A stretch of DNA of 64,000 nt from Gracilariopsis chorda (GCA_003194525.1 NBIV01000236.1:62001-126000), one strand, 5' to 3'. Positions 22,058 to 32,786 are shown, numbered from the stretch's first letter. A program made the numbers and translations. The notes: generated from the letters alone by a model not told the origin.

Positions 22058-23980
22058 TTAAGATTCTGCAATGGGTGATTCAAGTACTTGGGTTGTCATT
22101 GTCATGGTTTGCTCGGCTCCTGTGCCAGAGACCACTCCTGACTTATTCATAGCTTCTTCAATATTCAGCTGCTCCTCCATTTCCTGAACCGGTGGCATGT
22201 CCATAACGGAAGCAACAGTAGTTGGGGGTGGAGCAGTCGCAGCTCCGCTCGCCACAGCCTTAAAGCTAGGCATAGAAGAGGCGCGAGAACTGGATGGAGC
22301 TGCAGAGTCCGACTGGAGACCAGGGAAGGCATTCGCGCCGACATCTGTTGAAAGATCCACAGATCCATTGGCTAAATTCTTCTCCGATGACTGTTTCTTC
22401 TGCTTCGATTCCGCCTTCTTTGCTTTTTGCTCTTCAGATGGAGCCGGGGCGGTTTCATAGTATGCCGCTTTCTCTTTCACGGCATCCAAAGCGGCCCTCA
22501 CCTCACTGATTCTGTTGGGTGGCTTGATATCCAAACGCGTAAACGCCGTGAGATAGTCGATCGAATGCGGTTTCAGCTGGGCGTTCTCCGCGGCGCTGAT
22601 ATCAACGGTGGCCGATGACGAGCGTCCACGAATCCTCTTGTTCCGAGACTTACCGCCAGCCTTCCTCATATAGCCACTAAAAGCTAAGTTTTCGAAATCA
22701 CTGCCAGACGCATTCTTCCCAATCGCCTTGCCTGCAGTAGTAATCTCTCGACTCGTAGGCGTACTCTTTAGACTGGGTGCATTGCCTGCCTTAGACGGCG
22801 CAAGGTTCACGTTGGGCTTATCCACAGTTTCACCCAAGAGGGTTTGAAGATAAACAATCAAACCAGAACACATGTCCTTCTCTTCCTGGTACGGATGAGG
22901 TTCAGGGTACTGAGCTTGCTCCGCCTCCCAAGCCTTGCGACGGGCTTCACGTTCGGCCTGAATCTCCTCATACTTCTTGCGCCTTGCAATCTTCTGTTGC
23001 TCGAGATGAATACGCTCGTTGAGATACCAGTGATCACGCTCGACATCAAAGTCCTCTCTCATTTTCTTGATATCGGCTTTGAGTTCGACAATTTTCTTCC
23101 TCTCTGCGGCCCTGTCAACTTGGGGGACAGTATCCAGAAGCTTCTTGATCTGCTCGTCTTCATCTGCGCGAAGATCAGTGAGAATTTTCTTCTGCTCCTC
23201 AAGCTTGGCCTTGGCAGCGTCAATTGCAACATCTTGTTGCTTCTTGGCTTCTTCTAGTTCCTTTCGAAGCGCAAGACGGGACTCCTTGGCATTTTTCTCA
23301 TTATTTATTACCTCAGCGCGTTCGCGGATAAAATCGCGACCTCTGTGCTGCAAGAAAGCAAGCTGGGCGACAATCTTCTTCTCTTCTGAAATGGGGAGAC
23401 TCTCGGTTTCCATGCGATACTTGAAGTCCCCAATGCGCTGCTCAAGTTCCTCGATGGTGCGAACGTTTTTCAGGGCCTCATTGCCATCCCTGCCGGCACC
23501 AGGCACTTCAAAGCTAGAGGTAGCGTTACGAGCTGAAGCTCCGGCATCGCGAATTTCCTTGAGCTTTGCATTGGTGGCCTTCCTTTCCTCGAAGAGAACG
23601 CGACACTGTTCGTTGAGTTCAGAAATAGCCTTACGCGCTGCTTCAAACGTGGGCTTTCCCGCTTCGCGGATCTTCTGCCTCTGATCATTAAAGGCACGCG
23701 TAGAGGTGAGACGGGAAAAACATTCCTGAAGCTGCGCGTCCACGACGTCGATCTTTTTCTGAAGCTCTGCGCGATTAGGCTCGGGATAGCGTTTCACAGG
23801 GGTTTCCGGGATGGGATCCGGGAGCGGTAGACGCTCGCGGCGGGGCTTGCGCGGCTTGTTGTTATTGTTCTGGGCGGAGTCGGCGCTCTGAGCGGGCTGG
23901 GACGGCTTATTATCTGCTGCGGAATCTGTTGAAGATGGGGGAATGTTGTCTGCGCCAGGGTCGGCGGTGACGCCCGCCAT
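22058..23980 (-). CDS. BFR1-like coiled-coil, mRNP-associated protein
   Basis: 640 residues from the ATG at 23980 (MAGVTADPGAD); the frame is open further upstream but that part is Pro/Phe-rich leader without support. A disordered, Asn/Pro-rich start with a basic patch (KPRKPRRERL) is followed by a highly charged coiled coil from about 70 to 390. It contains the BFR1-type segment VRTIEELEQRIGDFKYRMET, then LPISEEKKIVAQLAFLQ, which resembles the nuclear segregation protein family that associates with polysomal mRNPs at the ER. A basic KSRNKRIRGR stretch and a Ser/Ala-rich tail follow. Single exon, divergent from coatomer delta with about 600 bases between the two starts. Function in this organism is inferred from family only. 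Confidence 0.65.
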   Translation of the reverse strand: MAGVTADPGADNIPPSSTDSAADNKPSQPAQSADSAQNNNNKPRKPRRERLPLPDPIPETPVKRYPEPNRAELQKKIDVVDAQLQECFSRLTSTRAFNDQRQKIREAGKPTFEAARKAISELNEQCRVLFEERKATNAKLKEIRDAGASARNATSSFEVPGAGRDGNEALKNVRTIEELEQRIGDFKYRMETESLPISEEKKIVAQLAFLQHRGRDFIRERAEVINNEKNAKESRLALRKELEEAKKQQDVAIDAAKAKLEEQKKILTDLRADEDEQIKKLLDTVPQVDRAAERKKIVELKADIKKMREDFDVERDHWYLNERIHLEQQKIARRKKYEEIQAEREARRKAWEAEQAQYPEPHPYQEEKDMCSGLIVYLQTLLGETVDKPNVNLAPSKAGNAPSLKSTPTSREITTAGKAIGKNASGSDFENLAFSGYMRKAGGKSRNKRIRGRSSSATVDISAAENAQLKPHSIDYLTAFTRLDIKPPNRISEVRAALDAVKEKAAYYETAPAPSEEQKAKKAESKQKKQSSEKNLANGSVDLSTDVGANAFPGLQSDSAAPSSSRASSMPSFKAVASGAATAPPPTTVASVMDMPPVQEMEEQLNIEEAMNKSGVVSGTGAEQTMTMTTQVLESPIAES

Positions 23981-24577
23981 GGTCGGGGAGAATATGAGGG
24001 TTGAGCGGAAAGATGAATTATGAAGGAAGAAGGGAAGGGTCTCCCTGTAGGGAAAAGGAGGGGGGAAGGGGGAAGACCTGGAGAGGTGAGGTCGGGGGTT
24101 GAACGGCAAGTGCTGGAGAGGCGGCGGTGGCCGCTGGGGGAGGGGAGAGGAAAGAAGGTGTCGCGACGGCCGTCGCTTAAGCTGGTATCAAATAGTGTAC
24201 GCGTGGCGCATGCGAAGCGGCACCGCACCCGTGGCCATCGTGCGCGTGCCCCGGCCAGCGCATTTCCATGCGACGTTGATTGACGCACGCCGCTGCGTGC
24301 TCGTGCCACTTCTGATGCACTTCCTTCAGCCGCTCCACGTGTATCTGCCGCGTGCTTACACCTCATGGCTACGTGGACACCGCGGCTGACACTTTCCACT
24401 GCCCACAGCTTTGCAGAGCGGTGCAGTCGCTGCCCCCGTCCGAACTTCTTGTAGATAGCTTCCAAACCACCACCGTACGTCCTCGTTTCGGCTCACACTT
24501 CCTCTTTCTCGCTCCCCGATCGCTTTCCCCCCCCCCCCCCCCCCCCCCCATTCCCGTTCTTCCCCTGCGTTCTCAAA
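23981..24577. promoter_or_regulatory. shared upstream region of the BFR1-like and coatomer delta genes, with a 23-base poly-C run
   Basis: Two divergent host genes flank about 600 bases, so a bidirectional promoter is likely. The stretch 24527-24549 is 23 uninterrupted C residues, 28 bases before the coatomer ATG; the other side is G/purine-rich (24021-24170). No specific factor site can be named. Confidence 0.45.
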
Positions 24578-26374
24578 ATGGTTGTGCTCAGCGCCGCTGT
24601 CACAACCAAGTCCGGGAAGCTTCTGCTTTCCCGTCAGTACCGCGAAATTAGCCGCATTCGAATCGAAGGGCTGTTGGCCAGTTTTCCAAAGCTTATCGAC
24701 ACCGATCGTCAGCACACCTACGTCGAGACCGACAGCGTTCGATATGTGTACCAGCCCGTAGAGACTCTCTACGTGCTCCTCATCACCACAAAGAACTCCA
24801 ACATCGTCGAAGACTTGGAGACCTTACGCCTGCTCAGCAAGATTCTCCCAGAATACTCACCGCGTTACGGAGTTGTAGACGAGGAGTCCGTTATGCACGC
24901 TGCTTTTGACATCATCTACTCCTTTGATGAGGTCATCGATTGGGGTGGTCTGCGAAATAATGTTGACCTTCAACAAATTGCCACCTTTACGGAGATGTAT
25001 TCTCACGAGGAGCGCCTCGTTAAAATGATTCAAGAAAGTAAAATGGAAGAGGCCAAACAGGAGCGCAAGCGTCGAGAGGAAGAGATTCGTCGCCAGCGGA
25101 ATGATGGAAATGATCGTCTCGGCATGATTGGTAATGAGCTCGGCAGGATGCTCCAGGCTGGTGGAATGGGATCCATCGCTCAAGATTTAGGCCTCACTTC
25201 CGCACAGAACAGAGCTGCTGCAAATGCTGCCTACGCTGCAGCCGGTGGTATCTCTTCCGAATCGTACGGTCAGCAGAACATGTCTTCGAGTATGGCAATG
25301 GGAGGAGGCATGGGAGGCGGAATGGGGGCTGGTACCGGGGGCGGCATGGGCGGTGGCATGGGCGGTGGCATGGGCATGACCGGTATAGGCTCTAACATGG
25401 GTATGGGTATGGGTATGGGCATGGGTATGGGCATGTCATCATCGTCTTCATTTGGTCGAAGTAGTAATGCTCCGCCGCCGGTCGCCGGCACTGCTGCGAA
25501 AAAGGGTATGTCACTTGGGAAGTCCAAGAACCAAGACTCTTTGTTCGAGTCTTTGCGCGCTGAGGGAGAGGTAGTAGATGCTCCCATCACCCGTGTTAAA
25601 GGAGCTCATGCCGCTGCTGCTGCTGCTGCCGCTTACGTTCCACCCACACAAGCAGTGCATTTGTCTTCCGTAGAGAAGCTCAACCTCACTGTTTCGAGGG
25701 ACGGTGGAATTCAAACCATGGAAGTGAAGGGAGATCTTATGCTTCGAATCACTGACTCTAGCAAGGCCGCGATTAGGCTACAAGTCAGCACTGGAGGAGC
25801 GGAAACCCACGGAATCCAATTCAGGACGCACCCGAATGTTGACAGAACGCTTTTCTCAACGCAAGGTATTGTTGGTTTGAAAGACCCAAAACGACCCTTC
25901 CCTACTGGTAATCCTCTAGGAGTCTTACGCTGGCGTCTTGTTACGAAGGACGAAAGCAAAGCACCGTTACTCATTAATTGCTGGCCGAGTGACAGTGGTG
26001 ACGAGTCTGTCGTCAACATTGAGTACGAACTGGGAGCGAACAAAGAACTTCGGGACGTTGTCATAACAATTCCAATCGGATCTGGCAGCCAACCCACCGT
26101 CAGCCAATGCGATGGAGAATTTGTGTACAACTCAAGATCTCAGAGCGTTGAATGGCGCCTGGCCGTCATTGACCAGAGCAATTCCCAGGGATCCCTAGAG
26201 TTCTCCACTGGTGCAGTTGATGCGAACGCGTTCTTCCCGATTAACGTTTCTTTCTCTAGCAAGCACACCTATGCACCTGTGAGCGTATCAGAGGTCAGTC
26301 TAACATCAACAGGGGATGCCGTCGAGTTTGGCCATGAAGTTTCCTTGGTTCCAGACACTTTCCGTATCGTATGA
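24578..26374 (+). CDS. ARCN1: coatomer subunit delta (delta-COP)
   Basis: 598 residues, single exon, intact. The N-terminal longin domain (about 1-140) begins VVLSAAVTTKSGKLLLSRQY and contains LYVLLITTKNSNIVEDLETL. A charged helix follows (about 160-185). Residues about 239-290 are an unusual glycine/methionine-rich insert with GGGM and MG repeats. The mu-homology domain spans about 364-598 (VEKLNLTVSRDGGIQTMEVK; GVLRWRLVTKDESKAPLLIN; ending LVPDTFRIV). Delta-COP is part of the F-subcomplex of the COPI coat for Golgi-to-ER transport and binds cargo and WxW-type motifs through the mu domain. The protein is longer than the roughly 510 residues usual in animals, mainly because of the Gly/Met linker. 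Confidence 0.97.
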   Translation: MVVLSAAVTTKSGKLLLSRQYREISRIRIEGLLASFPKLIDTDRQHTYVETDSVRYVYQPVETLYVLLITTKNSNIVEDLETLRLLSKILPEYSPRYGVVDEESVMHAAFDIIYSFDEVIDWGGLRNNVDLQQIATFTEMYSHEERLVKMIQESKMEEAKQERKRREEEIRRQRNDGNDRLGMIGNELGRMLQAGGMGSIAQDLGLTSAQNRAAANAAYAAAGGISSESYGQQNMSSSMAMGGGMGGGMGAGTGGGMGGGMGGGMGMTGIGSNMGMGMGMGMGMGMSSSSSFGRSSNAPPPVAGTAAKKGMSLGKSKNQDSLFESLRAEGEVVDAPITRVKGAHAAAAAAAAYVPPTQAVHLSSVEKLNLTVSRDGGIQTMEVKGDLMLRITDSSKAAIRLQVSTGGAETHGIQFRTHPNVDRTLFSTQGIVGLKDPKRPFPTGNPLGVLRWRLVTKDESKAPLLINCWPSDSGDESVVNIEYELGANKELRDVVITIPIGSGSQPTVSQCDGEFVYNSRSQSVEWRLAVIDQSNSQGSLEFSTGAVDANAFFPINVSFSSKHTYAPVSVSEVSLTSTGDAVEFGHEVSLVPDTFRIV

Positions 26375-27400
26375 TCTAAGAATTGACGTGCCTTTGCCGC
26401 CCTCTGTGCTGCCCTCTGTGCTACCCTCTGTGCTGCCCTCTGTTACGTCTATGTCAGACCATGAGTAACTGCTCAGCCGAACCTTCTAAATATGTAAAAA
26501 GGTGGATACAACTCCTTGATAATAGAACTAAACTGACATGGACGATTGCCCTCTGGTAGCCTTGGGGTATTCAGGAAGCTCCGTCTATCGACACCGTGAG
26601 AAAGGATTCGTACCCTTTGAACCTGGGGATTGTTTTGTTTATCGTTTTCCCGTTACCTCAGGTACATTATCTAGTCAAACTGCAACACGAATTGAGTATC
26701 AAGTTTGATAACATTAAATGGTGTGACTATGAACTACTAGCCAAAAGCACACCGAGCGATTGCATCGCGGGGCGAGCAACAAAGCGGTTGAAATGGAAGC
26801 TACGATGAATTTCTACGGTAGCGTTGGTATACCCGTCGAATCTTTTGATGGCGCGGACAGTATACTACGCGTAAAATGCAGCAAAGATATGGAGGGCATG
26901 TTGTGTTGAGTAGTGGCAAAAGCATTGCTGACAACGACGCCGATGCGAAACCAAGCATGTTTGCCCCGTCGAGTTCTCCATACACAGGACCTGCATCAAC
27001 AGTGAGAAACCACAGAAGGTCTTGGCCTTCCTGAAGAGAGAAAGCTATTACTGAAAGTTTTCCTTCAGCTCTGTAATAGAAAGCTGTTGACCACAGTAAA
27101 GAATAACAACAATACAATGAGAAGTTGTAATCAAGGCTACAGGAGGGCAGTTTGCTAATCCGCTCAAGTTCTTCTCTTGCGTTCGGCAGGCCTTATATCT
27201 AATCACATGCCTCATGCACTCCAGGTTTACATACAAGCTCTTCGGTTGCTGAATTCCACGTATGGTAGCACAGGTAGTCGGGATGAGATTGGAATTGATA
27301 CTTTGACGAAGCGCTTGTGTTTCGAGGAAGAAGGGGAAACCCGGGAGTTTTGTGAGATATTGGGCGTCGAAGTGCTTTCTTCGATACAAGACGAAGCTTC
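26375..27400. other. no gene recognised; short tandem repeat after coatomer delta
   Basis: A 12-base unit (CCCTCTGTGCTG with one variant) is repeated about four times at 26399-26443, in the likely 3' UTR. The rest shows only short frames. Confidence 0.4.
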
Positions 27401-28285
27401 TCAGCAAATAATTGCCCCACCATGCAGAGATTTTGACACTTCTCGAATTTCTCTACTCAGAACAACAAGGTCGGACAAGATTGTCGAGTCGAAAGCTTGC
27501 CAGCTTGCGCCTTCTGACATAATCGAGGGAGCGCCAGGCCTTAGGTTTGCTGACGTTTTCCATGAGTCTGCTGATGCGTTCAATGTAAGCAAAATCGCGA
27601 TCAGTTCTAATGCCTTCTCATGCTCCTCCTGCACATATGCCTGCAGCAAAACGTTGTGTAGGGCCAAATCCTTTCTCACCACATACCAGTTCACGTACAA
27701 CTCGACCCTGTCAACAATTTCAAAGCCTCCAGTTGTTGCCCCGATTACCTCAACCAGAGCCGCCATGCTTCTGTCCGGGAGACTTTGGCACCACAAAGAC
27801 AATATTACCACTTCTTCAGAGCCCACGTGCTAAGGCAAAAGCTGGTTCGACTGGGCGCCAATTTCTACAACGCGGGGTAGTAACCAGTGCATAGAGTTGC
27901 GCATGAGCTCTACTCTTACAATTACGTTCAAGGCGGCCTGCAATGGATTCCAGTTTAACCACAACTTCTTCCATTGACCACGCTCTCTCCAGTTTCTCCT
28001 CCAACTGTGCAGTATTGCTTGAGCTGAGCGCAAGCTGTTCATCCTTACGTCCAATCTCATCACGCAAGTGCTTTTTGTCGCGCTTTAATGCATCGACCAT
28101 AGTTTGAGACTCTTCCAATTCAGTGTTGAGAGCATCTCTTTCCATAATAACGCTAGTGAATGCATTGCCTCTCCTCTACAAGTGTTGGTAAGTAAATGAA
28201 AGGTTCCAAGATGGTAAAGTATGAGAGCACGTACTTTCTTTACACCAAGCTCAGGCAAAACGCCATCAATGAACTTCTTGGCGTC
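27401..28285 (-). pseudogene. unrecognised coding remnants downstream of the SET gene
   Basis: Two minus-strand frames in different phases. The upstream one (27816-28185) follows a good intron (donor AAA|GTACGT near 28235, acceptor TTGTAG near 28180) and encodes a charged coiled coil (MERDALNTELEESQTMVDAL). The downstream one (27401-27826) reads VELYVNWYVVRKDLALHNVL and later ILSDLVVLSREIREVSKSLH. The frames meet near 27830 through a shift, so the unit looks broken or mis-assembled. It may be the 3' end of the SET gene just upstream or a separate gene. I recognise no family. Confidence 0.35.
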
Positions 28286-28286
28286 A

Positions 28287-29063
28287 TCAAGTTCTAGGGG
28301 TTTTTAAACTGATAGTTAGAACGTTTCCATCCTCCATGTCTCGCTTTGCAGTCAGCACGAGCTTCTTTTTGGCAAAAAACATTCCTCCTTTCATCTCAAG
28401 GCTTGTAGATGGTTTACTTCCTGGGGTTGATGGGGACAAGAAACTTAGAATCGGGGCAAGCACCGCTGGTTCTGACTGACTGGCGTAGAAACCGCGAGAA
28501 GAGGTGATGCACAAAGCCCATTGATAACGTCGCAAGGAGAAGTGTTCTGACGGGAATACGTCCCGTTTCTTTTGAAAGATCTCTTCATCGAGTGACTTCC
28601 ATTCATCCTCTGTATCTTTCAGCCAAGTCTTCACATCAGTATATGATGGCGAGCCGTGTAACATCTCCAATTCTTTATCACTCCACATAGGCACGCAGTC
28701 TAACTCGTTTTCAATGGGCAGCAATCGTAGAAACGGAGCAAATTCTGACCGCGACCCCTTGCTACGCTCGAGAAGCACAGCCAATGAAACATACGTCTCA
28801 GGATCCTCAACGAGTCCACAGGAACAAAATCCATCGTAGGCTTCATCCAAGAGCCGCTTTGCTTCTGTTACGCCTACAAATTTCCCTTCCGGTAGTACGA
28901 GGAGTTCTGTCCTTTCCAATACGGTTTTCTTAGCGGAGATGGGCACACCTCTCCGTGAGCGCTTTTCCAGAGATACGAAGTTCAGCACTCCGTTTATCGT
29001 ACCGGAACCTTTTCTGAGCCAATCCTTACAGACTTGTAGATCCTCTACGCTTGCTAATGTCAT
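28287..29063 (-). pseudogene. SET-domain lysine methyltransferase of the Rubisco-LSMT/SETD3 type, degenerate
   Basis: 258 residues from the ATG at 29063. The region order matches the SETD3/LSMT family: an N-terminal part (CKDWLRKGSGTINGVLNFVS), an inserted helical iSET region (VSLAVLLERSKGSRSEFAPF; PMWSDKELEMLHGSP; FSLRRYQWALCITSSRGF) and a final SET part (KKLVLTAKRDMEDGNVLTIS). The SAM-binding and catalytic signature normally near the end (N-H after the ADxxNH stretch, then S-Y-G) is replaced by ILSFLSPST and ISLKTPRT, and the frame stops there. The next frame continues plausibly (DDAKKFIDGVLPELGVKK) after a shift. The enzyme is therefore probably inactive. Confidence 0.55.
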
Positions 29064-29605
29064 CTTTGAAAAACGTAAACCTTTTTGTCTTGTGAAATAT
29101 GGTGTCCTGTTTCTATACGTGCGCCCTTGGTAGATAAGGGTGAACGTATTGTCTTACAAACGGAGAGGCGGCTCCTACCTCTTGGAATGAAAGCTGTCAA
29201 TGGCACGAAAGCGCTCATGATGTAATGCTGAATTGGCGGCGATTGACCAAAGCGAAATTCGTGTGCAGGATGACAACCGTTGTGTCTAATGGACTCTTCA
29301 ACAATAAATGTTTTACAAGACCAGTTTCGTGGATAATCTTGCTGCAGACGACAAACTTGGAGAATAAACTGGCAATGCTGCTTCAACAGAGACTTGTATC
29401 CAGAATGGATGAGTAGGATATCCTTCGAAGTAATAATGCCAACGGTAGCGTCCTATGCTGGCTGAGTTCTGAAAGGCAGAGCAGGGTATTTATGACCTCA
29501 GATTGCGAATTGATCCGAGTTAACGAGATGGCACGTGTACAACGGTACCACGAAACAGCAACATACAGCATGATATGCCCTGGAATCCAGGGCCTGCATG
29601 AAGAA
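29064..29605. other. no gene recognised
   Basis: Short frames only. This stretch lies between the SET relic and the displaced right end of the Harbinger transposon. Confidence 0.4.
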
Positions 29606-29957
29606 TGAGGGCCGTTCTAAACAAGCCTGATCTGCTCATGTTCTGATCGGGTTTTATTGAAAGTTTTTTTTTTTCTTCTGTAAGCGCATAATCTTACGCG
29701 CCCTATGCCCGACGCCGGTCCACTTTGAGATGACCCGGCAAACACTAGCACCGCAGTCGAAAATCTCTGCATCCCCCTTGCCACGACGTCGCAAAACTCT
29801 GCACCTTTCTCTTGCCACGACTCTGCAAATCCATGCACATCTCTTGCTTCCCTTCCCAAATCCCTACACCGACCCTTTGCCACACCTTCTCAAGTCTCTG
29901 CACCCCCGCATAGCCCAAAATGTCTAAGATCGCAACCCCAAGCCTATTTTTCATGTC
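29606..29957. mobile_element. displaced right end of the Harbinger transposon
   Basis: Positions 29609-29629 repeat the left end of the transposon at 4641-4661. The preceding TGA (29606-29608) is the reverse complement of the TCA that precedes the left end. In the original orientation this piece followed 12766 directly. It holds no long open frame and should include the transposase upstream region. Confidence 0.8.
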
Positions 29958-29962
29958 ATATC

Positions 29963-31026
29963 TGTCGGTCGCTAATGTTGCGGAATGTGCCAGACATTGC
30001 TGGAACACACGTGTAGAATGTTCCAGTATTGTCTAGCACATTGCACGCTTTGTTGGTCCAGCAAAGACTACAGTATTTTAGTGATGCTGGCGCAAATTGT
30101 CGCTTTATTATTGGTTATTGTGCAGCTCCAGAGGTCTCTAGAAGCCAATGGAGTAACCTAGACGGACACATGAGTAACTAGCAAGTAGAAATGCGTATTT
30201 GGCTCGTTTGTAGTGCCTCTAAACACTATAAAAAGAGGTTCTGAGCTTCGGACTTCGGTCTGAACTCACCTCAACAATCGACCAACATCTAAGCCCCACC
30301 CCCTACCAACCTTCAGCCACTTCAACTATCATCAACAACCATTGAGGCGTTCGCCACTGGATAAAGGGCTTCTATTGAGGCTTGTGCCGCTAGTTGTCCA
30401 ATAGGGTGGGGAAGTACCGTCGCTAAGACCGGTTGAAGCGCCTTAGGCGTGGACGGGAGACGGGTAGTGTGTACCAAAGGTGTTTCTGTCGTCTGTGAGC
30501 CCCACCGGAGCTTTGCTCGGATAACGGTGTCGGTCGAAAGACCTGGTGATTTCCGGACGGAAGTACTTGACGGGAAGCTATCCGCAGGCGACGTGCCGTG
30601 GAACCTTTCCTGCAAAGGGCCAGCTTGGGTATAGAGTGAAAGAATTTCCCGCTGTTAGTAGCTCTCCTCTGGAAGCCCTGTAAGGATTGTATGCGTCTGC
30701 TTCTGGTTAGTGCAGAGGTATGTAGGCTGCAGCATCCACTTCACATCCGGAGTGTCTGACCGGAAGCCGAGGGTCTGACCCTTCGTGATCCTTGACATAA
30801 TTCTTGGGTTGCGCGCCGTTTCAACAAGAAGTTAAAAAGTTTTATTTGGGGATTGAGCCTCTTGCTCTCCCTAGTGTTGTTTTTTTTTTCATCGAGTGGG
30901 TTTAGTTCTTTTGATATCACTGTTTTCAACTTGTTTTGGGGCTTTTAGCTACGAAGAGCACCCTTTTGGCTTTTATTATTACAACTTTTTGGCCCCCTGC
31001 GTCACCGTCTCGTGATGGCGCCCACA
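29963..31026 (+). repeat. 5' LTR of family A copy 2
   Basis: Starts TGTCGGTCGC and ends GGCGCCCACA. The gag ATG at 31015 is inside it. The antisense frame seen in the other LTRs persists but has lost its ATG. Confidence 0.95.
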
Positions 31027-32786
31027 TGGTACTCTCGAGGAGGGAGCTCTTCTGACTCTAACGCTGCATTTACTTCTTATGACGGTTCTTCTATTGACGT
31101 CGTAAGTTTCTTCTTTTACTTTGAGAATGTTGGGATGAGAGGAAAGACTGACGAGGACATGGCACTTGAGTTGCTTGGTTTCCTTGAGAACAAAGCCTTT
31201 GAGTTCTACTATGATTCTTATGCTGTTAATGGTTCACTTTCGGAAGAAGCAAAGGACTACCGCTCCGTTAAGCAAGCTTTCATCGATCGTTTTGGAAAAG
31301 CCGAGGAGCCTGAGGAAGATATACGCCTTGCAATTTCTGCTAAATTGGATTATGCAGACTTGGTTGGTTCCTTGACCTATATGGACAACCTCTTCTTAAA
31401 GGCAGGATTCAACGCTAAGGCTAAGTTTGGTCTTTTGAAGAAAGCTGTAATGGAATACGCTGATCTAGCCCAGTTCGTTGTTTTCCGTGGCGCTGATGAT
31501 TATGATGAGTTGAAGGTTCAAGTGAAAGCCTTCGATGCTGCCCGGAAAGCAATGGGGAACTACGTTTCATTAAATACCCCACCTAAGCGTATTGTCCAAA
31601 ACCACAGGTCTTCTGAAGAAACTATCTCTCATGGTTTGGAGTCTAAGGTCGACAAACTCTCTGAGCAGTTTGCTCAGCTGTCATTAATGGTTAAGAAGAC
31701 ACAGACGGAGCGTCGAGACTACGAAAAGGTTTGTTCATATTGCAAGAAGCCCGGACATTATGCCTCACAATGTGACTCTAATCCGCACCGAGATACGCGA
31801 TGCCCGCGTTGTGGGAAAATTGGACACTCAGAGATCACTTGTTGGCGAAGAATCCGACCCGAAGAGACCCGCAAAGTATGGGATGCCAATGAGGAATCTA
31901 AAGAGTCAGCATCTAATCTTCAGAAAGGATCCGACCCCGTATCAATTGTCACCGAAAACGCCGGGAATGCTGATGTAGTCGCCACAACCAAGAGAAGTGC
32001 TGACGGTGAAGCGTTGCCCAAACAGCGCCGTTCAGACGGTGGTGCACCCATCTCTCTTTTGCTCAATCCAACAAGATACGAAGAGAGAGTTCGGAGACCT
32101 AAGGTTCATGAACAGAAAGTCAAGAAGCCGAAACAGAGGAAGTCGAAGAAGCAGAGTCTTCAAGACCATGCAAGCAAATATAACGTTCTCACTGAGCTCG
32201 TGAATGCCTCTTGCGGACTAACATTTGGACAACTTATCAGAGGAGACGCAGATGATGCGAAGAAAGAGATTCGTAAGCTCATCGGTCGCAAAAGCAATGT
32301 TCGACGCCCTTTTGTTGGGCCAGTCGGTAAGCAGCCTAGACGTCTTAAGGCGGTCCCCGTTATGATATATGGGACTGAGACTGAAGCTTTGCTCGACTCT
32401 GGAGCTGTTCCAAACCTTATGTCAACCAAGCTGTGTGACAGGCTAGCACTGGAACCCAAGCATACGACGAAGAAGATAACTGTTGCCAATGGACAGAGCG
32501 CCGTGTGCAGAGGAATACTATACGATATCCCTATATCCTTCAGGGGCGTCTCCGTTCCATTAGACTTTCTTTTTATTGATGGTCCGCCATTCGACATCAT
32601 TGTGGGTTGTCCAACACTTGAATCGTTACAAGCCTGCCTTGACCTCGGAAATCAGCACGTGAAGATGAATATTGATGGAAAAAGAGTAACACTTGGCTTT
32701 GACTATGCTCGCGTCGAGATTTCAGACGAAGAGGGTTTCCAGACGGATAGCGACGACTTCACTTCAGATTCTGACGCCGCTATTGA
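31015..32786 (+). pseudogene. gag and protease part of family A copy 2 (5' half of the split gag-pol)
   Basis: Open from the ATG at 31015 through gag, two CCHC knuckles (CSYCKKPGHYASQC, CPRCGKIGHSEITC) and protease (LLDSGA) up to the insertion point. The frame is cut at a run of Asp/Ser codons between protease and reverse transcriptase by the family B LTR. Protein sequence is almost the same as copy 1. The continuation is at 43025. Confidence 0.95.

Larger units (their letters stand above)
19510..29962. other. inverted 10.4-kb block between the two family A copies
   Basis: The block starts with GACCA and ends with ATATC. GACCA is the reverse complement of TGGTC, which follows copy 2 at 46946-46950. 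ATATC is the reverse complement of GATAT, which precedes copy 1 at 12762-12766. This cross-matching of target duplications is what homologous recombination between two inverted copies leaves behind. Reversing the block also restores the two ends of the Harbinger element and of a MITE, each with its own matching target duplication, so three independent junctions agree. Confidence 0.9.

Noticed and set aside
22844..23684. Plus-strand Leu/Ser-rich open frames opposite the BFR1-like gene
   Set aside because: They are the complement of a Glu/Lys-rich coiled coil, which always gives Leu/Phe/Ser-rich antisense frames.
27177..27833. 218-codon plus-strand open frame
   Set aside because: The minus strand has the more protein-like reading over the same bases and continues the neighbouring coding remnants; the plus frame shows no domain.
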